Under the pieces are notes generated by a model. The model searched no databases. It saw only the letters and a program-made list of their open reading frames with translations, and was not told where the DNA came from. 6,179 nt of DNA, taken from assembly GCA_026421135.1 (NCBI GenBank), contig JAPKCR010000158.1, positions 1 to 6,179 on the forward strand, given 5' to 3'. The position numbers and the translations under genes were made by a program. Within the stretch, counting starts at the first letter, position 1; every line of letters starts with the position of its first letter. Source of the stretch: Sulfitobacter sp. (GTDB lineage Bacteria > Pseudomonadota > Alphaproteobacteria > Rhodobacterales > Rhodobacteraceae). Positions 1 to 4,456 of the stretch are shown here, piece after piece.

Positions 1-1313
1 CACGGATCAGGGCGTTCTACCCCGAAATCCGTTTCACGACCTCAAGCTATGCGCGGGTTGATTCCCGCCTTTCCTTTGGTCATGTATCGAACCCCGGCAC
101 CTATGCTGCGACAATCACCAGACCCGAATTGTTCAAAAATTACCTGGCCCAACAAATCGGCCTGCTGATCGAAAACCACGGTCAGCCTGTTGTCATTGAT
201 GTGTCCGACACGCCGATTCCGGTGCATTTTGCCGTGTCAGGTGACGCCGCAATTACGATACCCCAAGACGGTGCGGCGGATTTCACATTGCGGGACATTT
301 TCGATGTGCCCGATCTAAGCACTACAAATGATGATATCGTAAACGGAACCTATACGCCCGCCGATGGCGTCGGTGCCTTGGCCCCGTTCACGGCACAACG
401 TGTCGATTATTCGCTGGCACGGTTGGCGCATTATACGGCCACCAGTCCCGAACACTTTCAGTGCCATGTGCTGTTCACGAACTACCAGTTCTACGTGACC
501 GAGTTTGAGGAATACGCCCGCGCGATGTTGCGCGACCCCGACAGCGGCTATACCTCTTTCGTCGCTACTGGAAATATTGAAATCACAGACGGCGACGAGC
601 CTTTGCCTGATACGGCCAAGACACCGCAAATGCCAACTTATCACCTGAAACGCGCAAACGGGTCCGGCATTACACTGGTGAACATCGGTGTCGGCCCGTC
701 GAACGCGAAAACTGCCACGGACCACATCGCCGTCCTGCGCCCTCATGCGTGGCTGATGGTGGGGCACTGTGCCGGACTGCGCAACACACAACAACTTGGC
801 GATTTCGTGCTTGCCCACGCCTATCTGCGCGAAGACCACGTGCTGGACGATGACCTGCCTGTTTGGGTGCCAATCCCCGCGCTCGCCGAGATCCAGATCG
901 CGTTGGAAGATGCGGTGGAACAGGTCACCCAGCTTGAAGGCTACGAGCTGAAGCGGATCATGCGTACTGGTACAGTCGCAACCATCGACAATCGCAACTG
1001 GGAACTACGCGACCAATCCGGCCCCGTACAACGGTTATCGCAATCACGAGCAGTCGCGCTGGACATGGAAAGCGCCACGATCGCGGCAAATGGCTACCGT
1101 TTCAGGGTGCCCTATGGCACGCTTTTGTGCGTGTCGGACAAGCCCCTGCATGGCGAATTAAAGCTACCTGGGATGGCATCCGGCTTCTATAAAACGCAGG
1201 TTGCACGCCATTTGATGATCGGAATTCGTGCAATGGAATTGCTGCGCGATATGCCGCTAGAAAGACTTCACAGCCGAAAACTGCGCTCATTTGACGAAAC
1301 CGCGTTCCTATAA
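1..1313 (+). CDS. amn: AMP nucleosidase, 5' end missing (cut by window edge)
   Basis: Hydrolyses AMP to adenine and ribose 5-phosphate in the cytoplasm, a purine salvage and AMP-pool control step. The frame is open from the first base of the window (codons from position 3), giving 436 residues before the TAA at 1311-1313. E. coli Amn has about 484 residues, so roughly 50 N-terminal residues are missing. A TTG at 129 is an internal codon, because clear Amn sequence (RAFYPEIR, then SRLSFGHVS) is encoded upstream of it. The first part matches the Amn-specific N-terminal domain. The C-terminal part is the nucleoside-phosphorylase-like (PNP/UDP) domain. It carries ALDMESATIAANGYRFRVPYG (LDMES at 1059-1073) and LCVSDKPLHGE around 1128-1157, whose Asp after Ser is the expected catalytic acid of this fold. 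The C-terminus HSRKLRSF is also typical of Amn. No strong terminator separates it from the HU gene 128 bp downstream. Confidence 0.95.
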   Translation, partial: RIRAFYPEIRFTTSSYARVDSRLSFGHVSNPGTYAATITRPELFKNYLAQQIGLLIENHGQPVVIDVSDTPIPVHFAVSGDAAITIPQDGAADFTLRDIFDVPDLSTTNDDIVNGTYTPADGVGALAPFTAQRVDYSLARLAHYTATSPEHFQCHVLFTNYQFYVTEFEEYARAMLRDPDSGYTSFVATGNIEITDGDEPLPDTAKTPQMPTYHLKRANGSGITLVNIGVGPSNAKTATDHIAVLRPHAWLMVGHCAGLRNTQQLGDFVLAHAYLREDHVLDDDLPVWVPIPALAEIQIALEDAVEQVTQLEGYELKRIMRTGTVATIDNRNWELRDQSGPVQRLSQSRAVALDMESATIAANGYRFRVPYGTLLCVSDKPLHGELKLPGMASGFYKTQVARHLMIGIRAMELLRDMPLERLHSRKLRSFDETAFL

Positions 1314-1321
1314 AGGGAAAA

Positions 1322-1349
1322 AAGCGCAAAAAAGTGCATGTTTTCGCTT
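1322..1349 (+). other. Weak imperfect hairpin after amn
   Basis: AAGCG-(bulged C)-AAAA at 1322-1331 can pair with TTTTCGCTT at 1341-1349 around a 9-base loop. It sits 8 bases after the amn stop codon. The stem is A/T-rich, has a bulge and is not followed by a T run, so it is at best a weak transcription terminator or an mRNA 3'-end stabiliser. No other candidate terminator for amn is visible. Confidence 0.25.
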
Positions 1350-1366
1350 AAATCCAACACCTATTC

Positions 1367-1384
1367 GTTGTGTTCACACACAAC
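1367..1384. promoter_or_regulatory. 18-bp palindrome (GTTGTGT-TCAC-ACACAAC), candidate operator
   Basis: Two perfect 7-bp arms, GTTGTGT (1367-1373) and ACACAAC (1378-1384), are separated by 4 bp. The centre lies about 65 bp upstream of the HU start codon. The left arm overlaps the only reasonable -35 candidate, the usual place for a repressor or activator site. The regulator is unknown; the arms match neither the FNR nor the CRP consensus exactly. As RNA it could also form a short hairpin, but no T run follows. Confidence 0.45.
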
Positions 1385-1396
1385 ATACCGTTACAT
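1368..1396 (+). promoter_or_regulatory. Possible promoter of the HU gene
   Basis: TTGTGT (1368-1373) and TTACAT (1391-1396) are spaced by 17 bp and would start transcription near 1403, about 40 bases before the HU start codon. Each hexamer matches only 3 of 6 positions of the sigma-70 consensus. The call rests mainly on spacing, on position, and on the need for a promoter for a separately expressed nucleoid protein. Confidence 0.3.
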
Positions 1397-1441
1397 TCTG
1401 CCCGTGAGGCCCTAATCCGGGCGGACGAAGGAGAAAAAAAG

Positions 1442-1732
1442 ATGGCTACAAAACCAATGACAAAAACCCAGCTCGTCGCAGCTTTGGCAGATGAAATGGG
1501 CACAGACAAAAAAGCGGCAGGTTCTGCGCTTGATGCAGTATGTGCATTGATCACCAAAGAAGTATCCGGTGGTGGTGCAGTTACGCTTCCTGGCATCGGC
1601 AAAATCTATTGCCGCGAACGTCCTGAGCGCATGGTACGCAACCCAGCGACTGGCGAACAGTTCAAGAAAGATGCGGACAAGGTCGTCAAGATGACCATCG
1701 CAAAGGCGTTGAAAGACAGCGTTAACGGCTAA
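1442..1732 (+). CDS. HU-family DNA-binding (nucleoid) protein
   Basis: Small basic protein of 96 residues expected to bind DNA as a dimer and bend or compact it. The ATG at 1442 is chosen because a strong ribosome binding site, AAGGAG (1428-1433), lies 8 bases upstream. A GTG at 1370 in the same frame has no such site and would add 24 residues unlike HU. The N-terminal helices (residues 6-42, MTKTQLVAALADEMG onward) form the dimer body. The beta arm follows: GIGKIYCRER (51-60), then MVRNPATGE (64-72), with the RNP whose proline intercalates into DNA in this family. The C-terminal helix is MTIAKALKDSVN. It is a divergent HU: the usual aromatic in GFGxF is replaced by GIGKI, and the arm-to-C-terminus segment KKDADKVVKM lacks the common PxFxxGK. 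It could be a specialised paralogue rather than the main HU of the cell. An intrinsic terminator follows, so it is probably monocistronic. Confidence 0.92.
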   Translation: MATKPMTKTQLVAALADEMGTDKKAAGSALDAVCALITKEVSGGGAVTLPGIGKIYCRERPERMVRNPATGEQFKKDADKVVKMTIAKALKDSVNG

Positions 1733-1752
1733 ATCTGGCAACAGGTTTTTCC

Positions 1753-1782
1753 AAAAGGGTCGCCCTATGGGCGGCCCTTTTT
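1753..1782 (+). terminator. Rho-independent terminator of the HU gene
   Basis: A 13-bp stem, AAAAGGGTCGCCC (1753-1765) pairing with GGGCGGCCCTTTT (1769-1781), closes on a 3-base loop (TAT). It contains one G-T wobble. The 3' arm runs into five T residues (1778-1782). It begins 20 bases after the HU stop codon and is a strong, classic terminator that separates HU from the exporter gene. Confidence 0.92.
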
Positions 1783-1864
1783 CGTTGAAGGCCAGAAACC
1801 GCCCCTTGCGCATCATTTGCATCTGCGAAAAGGTCAGTCGATCAGTTCTCCAGAAAGGCCTCCC

Positions 1865-2734
1865 ATGGATATTCGCGCTATATTTGTGGGACTGGCTTTT
1901 GCCTTTATGTGGTCCTCTGCCTTTACGTCAGCCCGGATCATCGTTGCGGACGCGTCGCCTTTGATGGCGCTATCTGCCCGCTACCTGATCTCGGGCCTGT
2001 TGGGTGTTGGTATTGCGTTGGCACTAGGGCAGACGTGGCGGCTCACAAAAGCTCAATGGCGCGCCACGATCATTTTTGGCTTTCTCCAAAACGCTGTTTA
2101 TCTGGGCCTTAACTTTGTCGCCATGCAGACCGTGCAGGCATCGCTGGCGGCGATCATTGCATCGACCATGCCGCTATTGGTGGGCTTGGCGGCCTGGCTG
2201 TTTTTGGGCGAAAAGCTAAAGCCGCTTGGTATTGCAGGATTGGTGGCAGGCGTGATTGGTGTGTCCATTATCATGGGCGCGCGGATTAACGGGGGCGTCG
2301 ATATGATGGGGCTGCTGCTGTGTGGCATCGGTGTGCTGGCCCTTACGGTCGCGACGCTGCTTGTGCGCGGCGCAACATCCGGTGGCAACTTTATGATGGT
2401 GGTCGGCCTGCAAATGCTTGTGGGTTGTGTGACATTGTCAATCGCAACACTGCTTTTCGAGACTCCCCATATTACCCCAAGCTGGACGCTTTTTGCCGCG
2501 TTCGCCTACACCTGCTTAGTGCCGGGTCTGCTGGCGACTGTTGTGTGGTTCTGGTTGGTCAACCGAATTGGGGCAACCCGTGCTGCGACATTCCACTTTT
2601 TGAACCCGTTTTTTGGGGTCGCAGTTGCGGGATTACTGCTTAGTGAACCTTTGGGCAGGCAAGATATTCTCGGGGTGACAATTATAACCTTTGGCATCTT
2701 GGCCGTTCAGATCGCGCGGCAGCGCCCAGCCTGA
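1865..2734 (+). CDS. EamA/DMT-superfamily inner-membrane transporter
   Basis: Predicted inner-membrane carrier of the drug/metabolite transporter superfamily (RhaT/YdcZ/RarD-type EamA proteins). Members export amino acids, metabolites or drugs; this substrate cannot be read from sequence. The protein has 289 residues, the usual length, from ATG 1865, which has AGAAAGG (1852-1858) 6 bases upstream. A longer frame from TTG 1817 would add 16 polar residues and has no good ribosome site. Nearly the whole chain is hydrophobic and fits ten helices in two EamA repeats (about residues 5-137 and 147-284). Family signatures are ALSARYLISG (35-44), the end of the first repeat WLFLGEKL (111-118), and the matching end of the second repeat NPFFGVAVAGLLLSEPLG (247-264). 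It lies alone between the HU terminator and the peroxidase remnant. Its last codons fall inside a short direct repeat found again about 300 bp downstream, so its present C-terminus may have been altered by a rearrangement. Confidence 0.9.
   Translation: MDIRAIFVGLAFAFMWSSAFTSARIIVADASPLMALSARYLISGLLGVGIALALGQTWRLTKAQWRATIIFGFLQNAVYLGLNFVAMQTVQASLAAIIASTMPLLVGLAAWLFLGEKLKPLGIAGLVAGVIGVSIIMGARINGGVDMMGLLLCGIGVLALTVATLLVRGATSGGNFMMVVGLQMLVGCVTLSIATLLFETPHITPSWTLFAAFAYTCLVPGLLATVVWFWLVNRIGATRAATFHFLNPFFGVAVAGLLLSEPLGRQDILGVTIITFGILAVQIARQRPA
2712..2734 (+). repeat. Direct repeat, copy A (overlaps exporter 3' end)
   Basis: TCGCGCGGCAGCGCCCAG (2712-2729) followed by CCTGA. It matches copy B at 3015-3040 at 17 of 18 bases, and the CCTGA also recurs in copy B after three extra bases. 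Here it encodes the last exporter residues (ARQRPA) and the stop codon. It directly abuts the 3' end of the glutathione peroxidase remnant. Confidence 0.6.
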
Positions 2735-3012
2735 CCGTCTGGTCCAATCAGAATCTCGTTGAAATTCCAGCGGGCCACAAAGCCGGTCTCTAGCTCAACG
2801 GCTTTGTAGAACGGATGCGCATCCACCCCCTTCACGTGTTCAGGGTCGGCTACCGGAAAATCCAACGCTAAATTGAGCATGCAGAATTCTTTACCCATTT
2901 CGGCGCTTGCAAGCTCTTGATTGAAATCATCGGACGGGATCGCAAGCACTACCAGCCCTCGATCACGGTACTCGTCATACAACGCCTGCAATCCGTCATA
3001 TTGACGGGGGAA
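2732..3012 (-). pseudogene. Glutathione peroxidase remnant, truncated at both ends
   Basis: The minus strand encodes an uninterrupted stretch (FPRQYDGLQALYDEY, then RGLVVLAIPSDDF, ending WNFNEILIGPDG) that is clearly the middle of a thiol peroxidase of the glutathione peroxidase family, which reduces hydroperoxides. Of the catalytic tetrad (Cys or Sec, Gln, Trp, Asn), the Gln in DFNQE and the Trp and Asn in WNFN remain. The NxASxCGFT segment bearing the catalytic Cys is absent: FPRQY is preceded by GRCRAK, which does not align. The C-terminal 30 or so residues normally following GPDG are replaced by sequence antisense to the exporter's end and a stop at 2707. A reading frame starting at GTG 3036 gives 109 residues, against about 160-180 for the family, and has no visible ribosome site. 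Both homology edges coincide with copies of a direct repeat, suggesting a DNA rearrangement. The frame has no internal stops, so the event may be fairly recent. Confidence 0.8.
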
Positions 3013-3014
3013 CT

Positions 3015-3040
3015 TCGCGCGGCATCGCCCAGGCACCTGA
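3015..3040 (+). repeat. Direct repeat, copy B (abuts peroxidase remnant)
   Basis: TCGCGCGGCATCGCCCAG (3015-3032), then GCA and CCTGA. It differs from copy A by one base plus a 3-base insertion. Read in the exporter's frame it gives ARHRPGT and a stop, very like the exporter's real end ARQRPA and stop. It therefore looks like a second, slightly diverged copy of that 3' end. The two copies are 303 bp apart and bracket the peroxidase fragment. Confidence 0.55.
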
Positions 3041-3161
3041 TCCGAAAACCGCGCTGATAAGCCAGACCAAGATAAATCGTTGTATTTCCCCTCGCGTTTT
3101 TTGCCGCTTGAAAAAACAACGAACCGACCTCACGGAAAGTTGCACAGACCTAACAAACCCT

Positions 3162-3190
3162 TTGAAAATTTTCAGTCAGCCCCATTTAGT
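3162..3190 (+). promoter_or_regulatory. Possible promoter of msrBA
   Basis: TTGAAA (3162-3167; 4 of 6 consensus positions) and TTTAGT (3185-3190; 4 of 6) are spaced by 17 bp. They would start transcription about 20 bases before the msrB start codon. The AT-rich stretch around 3155-3195 supports a promoter here. No clear operator is visible. Confidence 0.4.
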
Positions 3191-3216
3191 GTAATGAGAC
3201 TGCAAAGGAGACATCC

Positions 3217-3666
3217 ATGCCCACCTATCAGAAATCACCCGAAGCAATCGCGGCCCTGTCGCCCGAGGAATACCGCGTTACCCAAAACAGTGGGACAGAA
3301 CGCCCCGGTACCGGCAAACTGCTCAGCAATAAAGAGCCAGGCATTTACGTTGATATTGTGTCAGGCGAGCCGCTATTTGCGTCGGCTGACAAATACGATT
3401 CTGGCTGTGGCTGGCCCAGCTTTACCAAGGCAATCGAACCCGCATACGTAAACGAATTGCGTGACGATACCCTTGGTATGGTCCGCACCGAAGTGCGCAG
3501 CACGCATGGGGACAGCCATTTGGGACACGTCTTTCCGGATGGCCCAAGCGACCGCGGCGGCCTGCGCTATTGCATCAACTCGGCTTCGCTCCGTTTTGTT
3601 CACCGCGACGACATGGAGGCGGAAGGCTATGGCGAATACACCAATCAAGTGGAGGACGTAGCATGA
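3217..3666 (+). CDS. msrB: Peptide-methionine (R)-S-oxide reductase MsrB, zinc-less type
   Basis: Reduces the R form of methionine sulfoxide in oxidised proteins, using thioredoxin as electron donor. There is no signal peptide, so it is cytoplasmic. The ATG at 3217 has AAAGGAG (3204-3210) 6 bases upstream. The 149-residue protein is a full single-domain SelR/MsrB fold. Visible signatures are [13 protein letters not shown] (42-54), DSGCGWPSF (61-69), SHLGHVF (100-106) and RYCINSASL (117-125). Cys119 in RYCIN is the catalytic cysteine and Cys64 in GCGWPSF the likely resolving cysteine; their 55-residue spacing fits two-cysteine MsrBs. The paired CxxC zinc-binding motifs of the other MsrB type are absent: where many MsrBs have CxxC before PLF, this one has DIVSGE. 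Its stop codon overlaps the msrA start (ATGA), so the two are translationally coupled. Confidence 0.96.
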   Translation: MPTYQKSPEAIAALSPEEYRVTQNSGTERPGTGKLLSNKEPGIYVDIVSGEPLFASADKYDSGCGWPSFTKAIEPAYVNELRDDTLGMVRTEVRSTHGDSHLGHVFPDGPSDRGGLRYCINSASLRFVHRDDMEAEGYGEYTNQVEDVA

Positions 3667-4172
3667 CACAACAACGCGCAGTATTGGCAGGTGGATGCTT
3701 TTGGGGCATGCAAGATTTGATCCGGAAACGCGACGGAGTCATTTCGACCCGTGTAGGTTATTCCGGCGGGGACGTGCCCAATGCGACCTACCGCAATCAT
3801 GGCACCCACGCCGAAGCAATCGAAGTAACATTTAACGATGAGGTACTAAGCTATCGCGATTTGCTGGAGTTGTTTTTCCAGATCCATGATCCATCGACCT
3901 TGAACCGTCAGGGCAATGATCGTGGCCTTAGCTATAGATCCGCGATTTACTATGAGAATGAAGATCAAAAAGCAGTCGCCCTGGATACAATCGCCGACGT
4001 AAACGCGTCTGGTATCTGGCCGGGCGAAGTCGTGACCGAAGTCGAACCCGTCAGCGATTTCTGGGAGGCGGAGCCAGAGCATCAGGATTATCTTGAGCGT
4101 ATTCCGAATGGCTATACTTGCCATTTCCCCCGTCCCGATTGGGTTTTGCCAAAACGCGCCGCTGCCGAGTAA
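3663..4172 (+). CDS. msrA: Peptide-methionine (S)-S-oxide reductase MsrA
   Basis: Reduces the S form of methionine sulfoxide, free or in proteins, complementing MsrB. The ATG at 3663 overlaps the msrB stop by 4 bp and has GGAGG (3651-3655) 7 bases upstream. A longer frame from 3570 is rejected because its extra residues are antisense-like msrB reading. The 169-residue product is a complete single-domain MsrA. Catalytic Cys12 sits in GGCFWG. Other expected active-site residues are Tyr43 (TYRNH), Glu51 (HAEAIE), Asp86 (RQGND) and Tyr91 (SYRSAIYY), by alignment to the E. coli enzyme from memory. Cys153 in YTCHF is the likely resolving cysteine. The GCFWGMQDL form and the [11 protein letters not shown] and [12 protein letters not shown] blocks match the alphaproteobacterial subgroup. 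A hairpin follows 12 bases after the stop. Confidence 0.96.
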   Translation: MTQQRAVLAGGCFWGMQDLIRKRDGVISTRVGYSGGDVPNATYRNHGTHAEAIEVTFNDEVLSYRDLLELFFQIHDPSTLNRQGNDRGLSYRSAIYYENEDQKAVALDTIADVNASGIWPGEVVTEVEPVSDFWEAEPEHQDYLERIPNGYTCHFPRPDWVLPKRAAAE

Positions 4173-4184
4173 CGCGCAAATGAC

Positions 4185-4213
4185 AGAAGGCGGGGAGTAC
4201 CCCCCCGCCTTCT
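4185..4213 (+). terminator. Terminator hairpin of the msrBA operon
   Basis: A perfect 11-bp stem, AGAAGGCGGGG (4185-4195) with CCCCGCCTTCT (4203-4213), around a 7-base loop. It begins 12 bases after the msrA stop. The following TGATCTT is only a weak T tract, so termination may be partial. It lies between convergent genes but lacks a T run on the minus strand. Confidence 0.75.
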
Positions 4214-4456
4214 TGATCTTATCGCCAACCTAGAAAGGTCGGCAGCAAATTTTACTGGTTAACGGTTTAGGTCAATCCGGCTACGCATTCGTAGAAGAGA
4301 TCGAATCCACACTCATCATATTGGCAATTGTTGCCTTGAAAATCGCTACAACACTTACTCGTTACTACATGCAAGGATAAGAGCCGAATAAGGCAACACT
4401 ATGGAACTCGTAAGAAGGAATTGGTCAGGGTTAACATTGGGTTAACTCAACGCCCC
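4214..4456. other. Gene-free convergent intergenic gap
   Basis: About 240 bp, richer in A and T than the flanks, between the msrBA terminator and the 3' end of the minus-strand gene. I see no supported gene. It contains three GGTTAAC elements (see the repeat entry), a small GGCAA-TTG-TTGCC inverted repeat (4323-4335), and a 14-codon ATG frame (4401-4445) with no good ribosome site. No convincing terminator for the minus-strand gene is visible. Confidence 0.6.
4428..4446. repeat. Tandem GGGTTAAC repeat, 11-bp period
   Basis: GGGTTAAC occurs at 4428-4435 and again at 4439-4446, separated by ATT. A related TGGTTAAC lies at 4256-4263. Because GTTAAC is self-complementary, the pair can also form a weak 6-bp stem. 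The 11-bp spacing places the copies about one helical turn apart, as in paired protein sites, but they lie just past the 3' end of the minus-strand gene, where no promoter is expected. Function unknown. Confidence 0.4.

Noticed and set aside
315..839. Long minus-strand open frame (174 codons) opposite amn
   Set aside because: It is antisense to strongly conserved Amn coding sequence, has no ribosome site and no recognisable domain.
1412..1822. Minus-strand open frame (136 codons) across the HU gene and its terminator
   Set aside because: It is a shadow of the HU gene and reads through its terminator hairpin; the product resembles nothing.
3061..3090. Minus-strand DLSWSG and, in another frame, IYLGLAY, resembling peroxidase N-terminal and exporter sequence respectively
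   Set aside because: Both matches are only a few residues, and the sequence linking them to the peroxidase core does not align; too short to call homology.
4295..4330. Sequence resembling a tRNA T-loop (GATCGAATCC)
   Set aside because: The flanking bases do not pair into a T-stem, and no acceptor, D or anticodon arm can be built around it.
4370..4384. TTATCC-like word on the minus strand as a DnaA box
   Set aside because: Only a partial match to TTATCCACA, a single copy, with no origin-like neighbours.
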